Positions 1 through 11,582 of a stretch of DNA of 64,000 nt are shown here, piece after piece. Made by a program: the position numbers and the translations under genes. The notes under the pieces were generated by a model. The model saw nothing but the letters and a program-made list of their open reading frames with translations, had not been told where the DNA came from and did no database searches. The first letter of the stretch is position 1, and each line of letters starts with the position of its first letter. The DNA comes from Anseranas semipalmata (lineage: Eukaryota; Chordata; Aves; Anseriformes; Anseranatidae), in contig VXAA01004065.1 in NCBI GenBank assembly GCA_013399115.1, positions 79,386-143,385 of the forward strand, given 5' to 3'.

Positions 1-3000
1 CTTGACAGTGAATTCCCTTGCCCACCATGTCAAGAAATGCCCCATTCAGGAAAATAATTAAATAAACTCTCTCAGCAGTGGAGATATAGTGTCTGGATTG
101 TATCTCATAATATTTTTGACAGTACTCAGCAATCAATTCAGTGAGTTCATGTCTCAAGGGGCTATTCTTTTGTTAATAAACTTAGGTTGCATTCCAGCTG
201 CTACAGAACTGAGGGATATTTTATACAGATAAGAAATGGCTCGTTCATTTTTAATGTGTATGACTTGTGTGTATTTTTGCTTCAAAATCAATTATTTGTC
301 ACGTGGGAAGTATTTCACTACCAGCAGGAGTTGCAACTGGTTGGCTTTGTATTCTGTAGTTGGCAGCTGTGTTACCTTCCATCTGATAAGAGTTTTCCTT
401 TGGGGGAAAAAGAAAGTTTTAAGATTTTTTTTTAAATTGAGAGATCTCTAAACACATGTAAGAATGAATACTTAGCTCTATTTGTTCGTCTGAGCAGTAG
501 TAGAACTTTGGATGGATAACTGAGAGAATACTGTAAGAGAGGCCCTTCTATTGAATGGATGTATATTCTACTACCGTTTCTTTAATTTTTTTCTAGATAT
601 TTGCAGCGGCTCTTATTTTTTTAACTTAGAAAAGGTAAAAAGGAAGCACTGGGAGTTGCTTAGAAATTGTTACCGATACTTGTTTCTGGTTGCAATTAGT
701 GAGACCATGCAAGAGCAGAGAAAGGACAACTGCTTTCCTGTATGCATGTATCTTTTTTTTTTTTCCTCTTGTATTTGGGATTGTATAAATATCTTGGAGT
801 CAAGGGGTCATTAACTCAGTTATGCTGGTTGGGTGGAAGTGGATTTCTGTTCATGAAGAAAAAAAAGGGGTAACTTACAGGAAAATAGGAAACTTTATCA
901 AATGTTTGGGAAGCCTCTAAGAGGAAGTAATGGAGTAGTTTAAAATGTGGCTCCTGCCTAGCGCTCATTCAATACCTAAGGGTAAAAGTTTTTATATTCC
1001 TTACACTGGCGTTTGATGTATAAGATGGGTATGTTGAAAACTAAGTGAACGACATGCTAAAATCTCCTGTACTTCTCCCAAAAGGCAGAATGTGAAAGTG
1101 TGAAAGCTGTTTGCTTTCCTGAGGTGGTAAAGAAATGGTAAACATTCTCTGCACCTTCAGTCAGTTGAATGTTAAAATTACTGTATCTTCCTCACATAAA
1201 TCCATCTAACAGCTTACTGCTCATGTTCTTATCTTATAAGACTGTAGATCTTTGAAAGTATAGAAGATGCTGTGGAGCATGGAGGAATGAGTAACTGAGG
1301 TGACTGAGGAAGTTCTCTGGGACTGTGTGTAGGACGTGGAGGTGGGTTCTTTCACTGCTCTGATTTGTGTATGCTCCTGTGTTGCAGTGTAAGTGAAACT
1401 GGTGAGGACCAAGTTCTTTCTTGCATCTCATTTTATTTTCTGCTGTGATGTCGTGCTTTGCGGATTCTGCAACACTTTGCTGAACTGTTAGAACACCAGA
1501 AATACATCTCCCAGTTATGTCTTGAGCAGGAAAGTCATGTAAAAAACCCACAGCTAATTGATCTATAGGCTGAAAGTTGTTCAATCCCTACTTAAGACAT
1601 GTTTACAGAAATCTGAAAAACTATGAGGATGATTTTTAGAATCAGAGGAAGTAGCAATTAGATTAATTCTCAGTTTTCTGAGTACTAGTCAGGTTGAAAT
1701 AACAGAATTCTATAATTTATTACTTGAATAGGAAGAAATTATATTCATCTGAAGTCATCACAATTTTGAGTTTTCTGAGAAAACTTTTGTAATTGAAAGA
1801 TACTAGCTTGCAAGTAAGACTTGGGCAGAATCATGTACTCCCCTTTCAGTACGGCTAGATTTCTGGTCAAAACCTCATAAACATATGGGGCATGAACTCT
1901 TATGTAGTTGCCACTTCTGGTGTAATAGGAACAGTGCCTTTTTCTTCTGTTTTCATGGTACGTGTTTTGACTAAAGGAGACGTACTTGAATAAGAAAGCA
2001 AACCCGGGGAGTTATAATGGTATAGCTGCTGTGTTTAACTGTACCACATCTATTAGTAAAATCCACCCATGTATTCAAGTCCTTAGTCACTCACATTTCA
2101 TATTTGTTATAATTGTGCACAAGAGTGCTGAGATACCTTGCAAGAGCTGTTTGTTTTGCAGTAGGTTGGCATTTTTCAGTGCTTAACTGCTGATCTCTTC
2201 TGTGCAAATAGTTTGTAAAATAGAAAAGAGGTCACTTTCCATTTTGATCTTGCAACTGCAAACTCAAAATCCCAGTCACTGCTTTAATGATTATAAAGAG
2301 TGAGCTGCAAAGCTATAGAGTCTCTAGAGTTTCAGAAAATGTACAAAGTCACTAAGGGAAGGATGCGGTAAAACCAGCAGTAGACATGTAGGATTGCTCA
2401 TGGATATGGGCACAACTATAAAATAAGAGAGGTATGTTTCCACCTTTGCAATGCCTTTCAATATTTCAATATTCAATATTAGAAGAATATTCTAACAAAT
2501 ACAAAGACTACAAAATGCTTATTTTGGTATCTCTAACCTCTTTAATCAAGATTACAGTGCTTTACAAACCTGGAGGCATACCTTAGATCTTGAATTATCT
2601 GCCACTGTAAAGTGGTTACTCGTGTAGTGAAATGCAGTCTGATGTGCAGACGAACACAAGGGACAAACTGAGGCTGGCAAAAAAAAACAATATGTCAGAA
2701 TGAATCAAAACTGCCAGGAGAAACTTAGGAAGGCCAAATACAAGTACTCAAACTGAAATATGGCCAAGAAATGAATTGTCTTATTTAATGTTTTAGTAAT
2801 AAAATGTTCTTAAGCAAGAACGATCGGAGCATTGTTATTGTTGTGTTTTGTCTGAAACATGCTTCCTGCGGCACAGTGAGCAGCAAGGTCAAAATGAGAC
2901 ATCAGTTTGCACTGGTCTCAGAGGAGTGCCAGCTCCGCCTTTCCTGAGCATTCCCATAATGGAGGTTTCATGTCCAGATGCTGTTGAAGCCTGATGCGTC

Positions 3001-6000
3001 TTATTTGGAGAGTTGGCAAGATAAAAACTTGAGGTCACTTTTGTATTGACTGTCAGGCACGTTACTTGGGCAAATAATAAAATAGCAGATGTTTCTGCAT
3101 CTTTGTGTAGTCCATCAAAAGTTTTGGAAATGCATTAAATAATTTATATTTTCTAATGTTAAAAGTACGATCTTGTTCTCTATGCCCTAGCCTGAGTCTG
3201 TTCTGTCTCCTTAGCATGCCTCTTTTTTTTTTCCCTTGGAGTTGAGAGCGCATTCTTTTATCAGTGATGCTGCAGCTGAGTATTGTAACAGGAAAGGCCA
3301 GTGTCTGTTTCCACATTATCTGTGCTAAACTCGTGCAATTTCTCTCATCCTTTTAACCTTGAGTTCGTGTTAAATTATATATGGTTTTAAAGAGTGACAG
3401 CATTTCAGAGCATGTCAGCTGAAGAATTTAAAGGTGAAAGGTGAGATCTGTTTTATTCATTAGTGTGCATTACTTTCCATAAGCATTATGGTACTGTTCA
3501 GGACTTTAGCAACTTCTGTACTCTATTCACTCCACTGATACCAAAGAACTTCAGCAAGAAAAGAGGAGTGTGAAGGGTTTGTTTGGTATGAAGGAGAGTG
3601 TGGAAAGTATTAAAAGACCGCAGTTCAAGGATCTGTATAAAGCTGTGATGTTTAAAAAGTCAGTTTTTTTTCTTGCAATCAAAACCTTCATTTTCTTTCT
3701 GTTTTATATTACTGAGCTCTGAAAATGATTCCCCCCCACATTGCCAAGCTTGCAAACAGGAAAAGTGTGTTGCACCTGAGAGGCAGCTTTGGGGTCGGTC
3801 AGTCTGTCTTTTGGCAGAGAGTTGCTAAAGGATAGAACTATTAAAAATGGTCATAGAGTAAGATACAGGGAAGGTATTTTGGGAGCCCTTACAAGTGTTG
3901 TTTCCCTCTCCTCCCTCTTGGCTCATTCTCTTAATGCCTGTTCACAGCACCGCACAGGTTACTTCTGCTGGCTTTGCTAATTGACAAACCTGATAGAGGT
4001 TTGCTAACCTTCATTTTGGTGTGTATTTTAAAGTCACGCTGATACAAATTATTTAAACCTTTTAAAATTCAATGCATGTGTACCACACTGGAGTTGTGCC
4101 TTCAATCCCACTGGAAACTGGGGATAAATCACAGTTCAGTGCTGTAGTCCAGGAATGATGGAGTAGGATGAAATCTTGCTTGGTTGTTGCAGCAGTTTCT
4201 ACCCCTATCAGAGGGACTGGAAGAGGGGAAGCTGCTGGTTGTTACTTGGTGAAAGGAGAGAGCACGGTGGTAGGAGAAACCCTTGATGATGAGATTCTTT
4301 TTTCTTTTTTGATTATTAGGTAAAAGCTTTTCTGGGAAAGTCATCACAGTTTTAAAAACAAACAAAAAAATGAATTTGAATGCAAGATTTCAGTAGGAGG
4401 TTGATCTGTTAATGTTGTGTCTTGAAACCAAAAGTCGAATCAGATCACAATCTGACTCTTTTAACCTCTGCCTATTCTACTGGCTGAAACGAATTATTAA
4501 GGGCAGTTTTCTTTTGATGAAGAATATGAAAGAAAGAAAAAAGCCGAGGAAAGGAGCTAGCAAAGAACTCTGGGTCCAGTTTTATTTTACAACTTTGGCT
4601 CTTTGTGGTGCGCTTTATATCTTCTCCTTAACTTGAGTCACACATAAAACAGTCTTTACTTGTCTTTTGTGCTGTCTGGCTTATTTCCATAGATTTCATG
4701 AAAATCTTCCTGAAGGAAAAAAAAAGGTTGAAATGACCAACTATTTTCATGCTGAAGATCTTGACATGTAGCAGTATTTTCTGTCTTGCTCACAGTTGCC
4801 TGTGAGCCTGCCTTATAATTTTGTATTACGTTGTTTGCCATATCAGATATGTTTTTTTCCCCTTTGAAAATGGATGCCTGGCAACATGGAACCTAATATA
4901 ATTTATTTTTTTCTTCCAACTTTAATGGTAAACTGGGGCTTCGGCCAGATTGTAATTTGGATTCATTAAAAAATCCTAAAAATTTCTAATCTTATTTTCT
5001 GTCAGTAGTTTGAAGAAGTTTTTGGCCTGTGGTGTATAATGCAATAAGCGTGGAAGCATAGTTTGTAATTGTGGATTTTAAGTACGGTTTCTCTCCCTCA
5101 GTTCATGGTGGATAAGAGTTCAGCTGTCCAGGAAAAATACTTGTGGTCTGCTTTTCCAGTGTATATTTTTGTGCAAGTAAAACAACCAGGTAGTAATTTG
5201 GCTAATTTCTAAGCTCTTTTGAAACTTGTGGCATTTCACTGCTGTCAAACATAAAGTTCCTGAAGGCCCTGCTTGGTGATTTCCATCGGATAACAATCTT
5301 CACTTGTTGTAGTACATAGCTGACGTGGTTAATGACTGGTGTTTTAGAGTGTGAGTGCTTTTGACTGATCACTGCAAGGATAGGAAGCTTGCCTAAATTA
5401 ATGTTTCAGTCAGCTTTAGAACAGATACATGCACACCACATTGCCCTTCACGCTTGCTTCTCTTTTTTAATTGTTCTTATGATGCCTTAAAGGATGAGAC
5501 AGATTTTTTTAAATAGTGTCTAAGGTTTAAATTGTCATATGCAATTCAGCGTAGGTGGGGATGTTAAGTGCAAGGATGAAACTGAACAGAGTGAAGCGGT
5601 ACGTGTGAATAGATGGCATTAGCCACATTTGAAACTAACTTTGTTTCTCTGACAGAATGGACTACCAGTATTTCTTAGCTCTGTGAAGTTTGATTGTGAT
5701 CCCGTGTGCTGCACTATAAACGAGCAGTAACACACGTTCAGGCTGGACACAGCGCACAGCAAGTAACGTGCCTGACAGCACCGCCGTGCTGCTCCAGCGG
5801 GGGAATGGAGAACCTGTCATCTGGAAGAGCTCAAATACAAGGAGTAGCACATTAGTGTGAGTGTAATTTAGAAACACATAATCTGAAGGTACGGATGAGG
5901 TTACTGTCCCTCTGTTTCTGAGCAGAAACCCTCTGTTGAGAGTGAAAAGGAAAACAAACCTTTTGCCCTTTCCTATGTCAAGCGAATTAGATATGCAGGT

Positions 6001-6626
6001 GAACGTTTCTACCTTTTTTTGTCAGGCATGGACTGATGTTAGAGACAGTGTAAAGACACAGTAATTATTATTATGAACATTTGTAGAATGTAGAAAAACA
6101 CTTCTTTGTTTTTCAAGTCACAGGTCCTTTCCATAAAGTATTTCAACTTAAACTGTTTCTAAGAAACAGCAAGAAATTGGAAGGATTGTATCTGAATGAG
6201 GGTTAAAAGAGAAATATGAAACAAAGTATTTCAATTGGGTTGGTTTTTTTGCTTCCCTCTATTTCCCCAACTCCCAGACTTGTAAACATGCCTTTTTCCT
6301 TCCGATACAGATATGTTTGGTGATTCTGACCAGGCTGAGAGTTGTAAGGGTTGAAAATTTTGAGGAATGATTGCGAGATGCTAGTAAGATGATGCGACAC
6401 ATAGTCAACAGTCTTCTAAGTCTCTTAATGTCTTCCTCTGGTTTCTCAGTGACACTGGTATTATGTTAAAGTTCTGTACATTTAAGAGTAGGAATATGGT
6501 TGTTTCCTTTGTTCAGACTTATTTACATAGAAGCAACATTTTGGAGTATTGTATGGCAAACCTGCGAGGTCTTGGAAAAATATTGTCATGCTTATCCGCT
6601 GTGTGGGATTACAGGAAGTAAGTCAG
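1..6626. other. AT-rich unique non-coding sequence, no gene seen
   Basis: No reading frame here exceeds 116 codons and none encodes a family I recognise. The sequence is AT-rich and CpG-poor, with frequent short A and T runs (for example the T run near 751-764), as expected of vertebrate intergenic or intronic DNA. Small internal repeats occur near 2456-2492, where AATATT-type words recur. The stretch around 2540-2610 faintly recalls the end of an old SINE, but too weakly to call. I see no CR1 tail, LTR or RNA gene. A single exon of a larger gene could still hide here, since isolated short exons cannot be recognised without homology searches. Confidence 0.6.
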
Positions 6627-6669
6627 TTTTTTTTGTTGTTGTGTTTTTTTTTGTTTTTTTTTTTTTTTT
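6627..6669. repeat. T-rich low-complexity tract
   Basis: A tract of about 43 bases made almost wholly of T, broken only by single G residues. It could be read as (T)nG simple sequence, or as the reverse complement of a poly(A) tail left by an old retroposon. I see no recognisable element body beside it, so simple sequence is the safer call. Confidence 0.85.
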
Positions 6670-9547
6670 ACACTGACATCTGTGCAGCCCCTGAAAACAG
6701 TAGGCAGAATTTGGCTACTTCGATATCAGCTAACTGAATTTGGTCAAATCAAACGTTCAGCTCTATTGAAGCCAATGGTATTAGATGGGACACGTATTCT
6801 GAGTTTTGTAAAATTTATTGGTTTGTCAGCTTGTCGTACAATAGGGAGCACTGAATTTGGTTTAAGACTCAGCTTTCACATTGCTTAGTTAGCTTTTCAG
6901 CCTGTTATTTGAACTGTTAACTATACACAGTGCTGCAATTGCTGTTAAGATTTAAGTGGATCTCCTGATTGTGAGATCTCCTCTGTTTGTCACCTTTTCA
7001 CATTTTTAGCAAGTCTGGTAAAAGCCAAGTGCATTAACCTCTTGTGTTTTCCACTATAAATATCACTTATCTTCAGGGTTTTCCTGTCAGCCAGGTTAAA
7101 TAGCATTCCACCATGCTTACTCACTTGGCATACATTCCAGATTTGCATCCTTAATGTGGAAATGATTTATGAAGTCCTGAAATACTTTATCTTAGATTAA
7201 TAGTAGATTAGGTCTTTCTGTGATGGTAATGTTCTTCGTGTCTTCTGTCTCATCTTTCAAAGATCTGAATGGAGATATGATATAGTGACAAAAGGCAATA
7301 AAAATATAAGGCAAAACTGCATAGTTAATAGAAGAAAGACATTATTGACTGGAATGCAGTCTTTGAAACTTGTGTGTAATCTGTTCTTACTGATCATAAC
7401 TTTTTCACACCAGAGCATACAGAGTCAGAGTGTTGGGTGCCTTATCCAGGTTATATTCATTATCATTTGGTTGCACTCCACCAATATTGTTTGTTTGTAA
7501 TCCACACCCATTCTTCAGGAACAAATTCATAAGAAAAAGCAAGAAAACCGTGCAGTGGGCCATATACAGATGCAAAGGGTTGTTCCCTCTATGTCTAGAA
7601 GTTAAATCACTGCTAACTTACACTGATCATAGAAGATGACCATTTTAACTATTTTCTCAGCAATTTGGAATAACTTGGTGCTCTTACGGTCTCTGTGGCT
7701 CACACAAAGGGGATCCTGCCCGTTTGCAGTGAAGTGTTTCTGCTAAGAACTGCAAACTTCAGACTTCTGTGAGGGGTGACCAGCATGAAAGTCAAAAACT
7801 TATCCCATAAATCTAGAATGGGTCTTTCTGGTTAATCCACTGTGTGAAACAGATCCCCATTGGGTTTTAGTTTGCAGCCTTAGAGAAGTATTTGATGCTT
7901 ACTCAGTTAAAAGGCTGGGTATAGATTAATTAAAAAAAAATCCCATCAGTTTTGGGAAGAAGACAAGTCCTTTTAGACTCCTTTCACTCTTCTCTAAAGG
8001 TGAGTTTTCCTATCAGCTGACCCGTTTCTGCTGAAGGTGCTGATTAGATGTAGCCTTTAATGGGAGCTTCATTCTTTGTTAACCTGGAGGTGCTTGCAAT
8101 AAACCCTGCTGCTGGCATCCGGAGTAGCTTCCCTTGTGTGGGCACTAAGCCTGGAGGGCTCTCCTACTCTCCTTTCTGCTTTTGCTGACTTCCTCTGATA
8201 TTTCAGGGTGGCTGTGCGAGACCGCAGGGAGGCTTTATAAAGATGGTATGTTTGCAATAGTACTGGACACGAACTGCAAAATGCAGTTTAAAGTCTCTGT
8301 TTAAAGTCTCTCTCCCCTGTCAGTTCTCAAATTTAATAATGGTGGAATTTGGGAAAGTAGTATGAGCTGCTATCTGGTATGTATGTGCAAGAGATAAAGT
8401 GCATATGCAGTTATAAAACACTCTTCAAAATCTGATCTTCAGTCTGTTAACATGCTGAACATGCCTTTTTTACAGCGGTGATTTATAGTCCAGCATAACC
8501 ATGCAGAATCACTTCATTATATTTGAATAATGAAAAGAGTGCCATCAAAATGGCATGTCTCAAGGGAGCTTTCTGAGGCAATACTTTAAACAAATGACTT
8601 TTTAGATAAATTTATTATGAAGTGTGATGAAAGCCATTTTTCTTGGCAGTCGCATCTTGCGAAATCAATGAGTCCTGTTGTGCTATTTTTTTTAATCGCT
8701 TATATAAGTAAAGGCTAAGTCCATGGAAACAACGGTTGATGTTTGGCTAGCAGCATGGAAAGGAAATGTAATGTTGTAATGGTCAGCTACTATTCTGTCC
8801 TGTTATGACTGCTAAATATTTGTGGACTAAACTTAGTCCACTGGTCTTGCAATTGGTCGGAAATGTTTTAGTTGCTTTCAAAATAGTTTTTACAGGTATC
8901 TATGGATGTTCATTCAGATTTGTTATGCTAAGATGTGCTTTTATAAAACAAAACGGCCTTTGCCTAAGAACTTTTCCATCAAAGGAGAGGAGCACCCAGC
9001 TTTCCTTCTGGCAGTTTGATAAATTTTGTTATGAAAAGTTTACAAAACCACCCAGAAATCACCGATCGTGGTATTTGCATGGTGTTATAAAAACATTTCT
9101 ATCGCTCTGGTGTGCTAGCATCCTTGTGCCTTTCATTCCAATATCTAACATTTGACTATTAACACGACAGACTTTTTTCTAAAATTTGTACTGACATTTC
9201 ATAAAGAAAGATGTTGTAAAAGCACATATTTTGTCTTCAGGACAAATATATTTTGAATGAAGGTGTCTTAAACCGTTTCTTAAAGAACTGCATTTGGGGC
9301 TGTGTATTTTCCCTTTTCTCTTTTATAGTTATTTGAAAATGTTTTTGTCTTGAAGTGACCCCTCCTTGACCAGTTTTAATGGAATACCAATGCGAGGGTA
9401 GCACGTGCTTTAATAGAGGCTGAATTTTTTAAGAGGTGGAAATCTGTCTATACAGTTCATACTTATGTACTACTGCACTTTACAACAATGATATATTGTT
9501 ATTGAGCACATAGGAGAAAATTCGCTGTCTTTTTCTTGAGCTACAAA
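6670..9547. other. Unique non-coding sequence, no gene seen
   Basis: This is unique AT-rich sequence with reading frames up to 116 codons (8805-9155), none recognisable. A perfect 13-base direct repeat sits at 8286-8311 and is listed separately. The segment 8040-8240 is slightly richer in GC than its surroundings but not CpG-rich. No repeat family, RNA gene or promoter-like island was recognised. Confidence 0.55.
8286..8311. repeat. Perfect 13-base tandem duplication
   Basis: Two head-to-tail exact copies of GTTTAAAGTCTCT lie at 8286-8298 and 8299-8311. This is a small tandem duplication, probably from replication slippage. It has no evident function. Confidence 0.85.
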
Positions 9548-9567
9548 ATATAGGCATGTGCCTATAT
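9548..9567. repeat. Near-perfect 20-base inverted repeat
   Basis: Nine-base arms (ATATAGGCA and TGCCTATAT) face each other across a 2-base centre. It could form a small hairpin or be a dyad binding site. It lies about 60 bases upstream of the MIR remnant and does not belong to it as far as I can tell. Short dyads of this length are expected by chance a few times in 64 kb. Confidence 0.6.
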
Positions 9568-9629
9568 GTTAAGCAAGTTTTTGTGCTCAAATCCAGATAC
9601 AATTGTCTGAAATGCTTTAACAAGTACGA

Positions 9630-9820
9630 CAGTAAAAGCGTCTTGACTACAACTCAAGAGACCTGGATCAGAACTGTGAAATAACCACTGCTTCTCATTA
9701 AGTCACTTCTTATCCATATCTTGAAAACAGGATAGTACATTTGCTGGCTCTTCTAAAGAGCACTGAGATCTACAAATAAAAAGTGCCATGTAAACATTAC
9801 GTATTGCTAATATGATGGAT
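9630..9820 (+). mobile_element. MIR-type ancient SINE remnant
   Basis: This stretch follows the order of the MIR (core-SINE) consensus found across amniotes. First comes the motif around ACTCAAGAGACCTGGAT. Next is the block of the type 'AAGTCACTT ... ATCT..AAAA..GGATA.TAC' at about 9700-9740. Last is the 3' end resembling 'CACTGAGATCTAC..A.AAAAGTGC.ATGTAAAC' at about 9762-9800, followed by a short A/T-rich tail. The copy is strongly diverged and has an internal deletion in the middle block, which fits its age. It was made by reverse transcription from a tRNA-derived Pol III transcript, and it is inactive. The family match is from memory of the consensus, not from a search. Boundaries are uncertain by about 20 bases. 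Confidence 0.68.
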
Positions 9821-11549
9821 AATATTCTCTAGGGATATGAAAAGGGAGGTGCAGAACATGCTGGGAGAATGAACTGATTTCTACAGCTGTAGCTGACCTC
9901 TTATCGTACCAGTGCAGATTTGCAACTCGGAATTTGGAGGTGGTTGGTCAGAGTGGCCAGCTGCGGGCACGGCGGGTGGCTGAGCTGCTGCTGGTGCTGC
10001 CAGCGAGCTCCTGCCAGTTAGAAGAAAGAAGTGCACCTGCGTCTGCTCTCTTCAGTGCTTCTTGAACTTGCTGCCCCAGGCAGATTTCACCAAGCCCTGT
10101 GTGTGAATGAAGCCTGCAAACAAATGTTGATCAGAGAGAAAAAGGTTTCTTCTTTTCCAGAAAGATGGTTTGCTAATTGAGCAATTGTAGTTTAAAGAAG
10201 ATCAGAACTGAGTTAGCCATAAAGACTGCTCTCAGCACTCTTCCTCTTTAAGGACTAACATCATGCGTAAGATTTAAACTCAGTAACAACTTCTGTTGGG
10301 AAGTTCAGTAGCAAGATGCAGTGAGGTCTGTTTTACTGAACCTTAAGAAAATGGATATTCTGTTCATCCCTGTGTTTGAATGAACTGTGTTTTGTTACAT
10401 TAACTTAAAAGATTCTCAGTCATGAGGAATGCGTAAATGTAGTGGTTTTTTTATTTTCAAACTCCAACTTTTCCTTTCCCATACTCTTCCAACCACCACC
10501 TGGATGAAATCTGCAGTGGGGTTACTTTTAAAATTCTAATATCTAGAGCAGAAGAAAAATATTTTGTCTTTAAAATATGCATGCTGCAGAAAAAACATCA
10601 TATAGCCTCTCAGCACTGGACATTTGCTAAGACATTCAGTGAATGGAAAGCTGGCCCCGTTTAATTCCTCCTAATGGGCTAGTTGATTCAGCAGTCACCC
10701 AGTATGTGACCTGACTTGTGCTTTACTGAATCACTGACTGCAGGCTTGAGGTGATGCTTTTATTTCTGTTTCATTCAGTGACTGCGTCTTGATCAGAGGT
10801 GTGGAAGAAGCAAGTGAAGTGGCAGCTTCTGCGAGGACACGTGCCCTTCACCTCGGGCAGGTACAACACCAACCTTCACGCGAGGGGAAATGTGCTGAGG
10901 CTGTGCAAACACTCCGTGTCCCGGGCGAGGATGTGTGCTGCATAAGCTGAATCTGCCCTTCACTCCTCTGCGTTGGACTTTCTATTGAACTAATTCATCA
11001 TTTGATTTTTGGCATCTCGGTAATTACTGCTGGCAAAACCTAGTCATTTTAATGGTTGCAATATACTGCAGGCACATTTAACTTTGATGGAAAGTTTGAA
11101 TGACTTTGTTTCAGCTACTTGACTGTTCTTTGTGGGCATTTTTACAGTCAACTGCGGACTTGTAACCAAGCCTTTGGTGACAGCTGTTAGCTCCAGCAAC
11201 TTGATTGTCTTTAGCAGGCAAGGGTGCGATTTCAAGAGGCTACTATTTCCTCTAGTAGCTGACCTTTATCAGGCCAAGCACACACAAAGAGACATGCACA
11301 GCCTTGATTTCTGTTGGATCTGATTTCCACTGAATTCTGATGACCCTTAAACAGCTGCTGTGATGGACTGAAATGCCCTGAAATGGAAACCTTTTCTCCT
11401 CAGCCAAACCAAAATGTTTAACAGCAACTTTTCTCCCATCTCTAAAACAGTTCTTGTTGCCCAAGGCTACCTACAAGGCTGTTTGCTACCTACAGAAAGC
11501 CACTGAAAGCTGGTAAGGCAGCATGGGTGGAAATACCCTGCTCTGACAT
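9821..11549. other. Unique non-coding sequence with one small CpG cluster
   Basis: Most of this is ordinary AT-rich sequence. The exception is 10830-10935, where I count about eight CpG in roughly 110 bases, well above the surroundings. That cluster follows an interval (10779-10860) that begins after a pyrimidine-rich tract ending in CAG and is open in one frame. It ends at CAG followed by GTACAA, a weak donor. I do not call it an exon, because 27 open codons are easily found by chance and the peptide is not recognised. Short GC-rich stretches at about 9950-10080 have no known identity. Confidence 0.45.
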
Positions 11550-11582
11550 CCAAAATATCCAAAATATCCGTCCAAAATATCT
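11550..11582. repeat. Short tandem repeat, unit CCAAAATAT
   Basis: Three exact copies of the 9-base unit CCAAAATAT lie at 11550-11558, 11559-11567 and 11572-11580, with a 4-base insertion before the last. This is a small tandem array and may be length-polymorphic. No function is implied. Confidence 0.85.

Noticed and set aside
2540..2620. Possible minus-strand MIR end (CAGTGCTTTACAAACC)
   Set aside because: A single short block without the expected following blocks.
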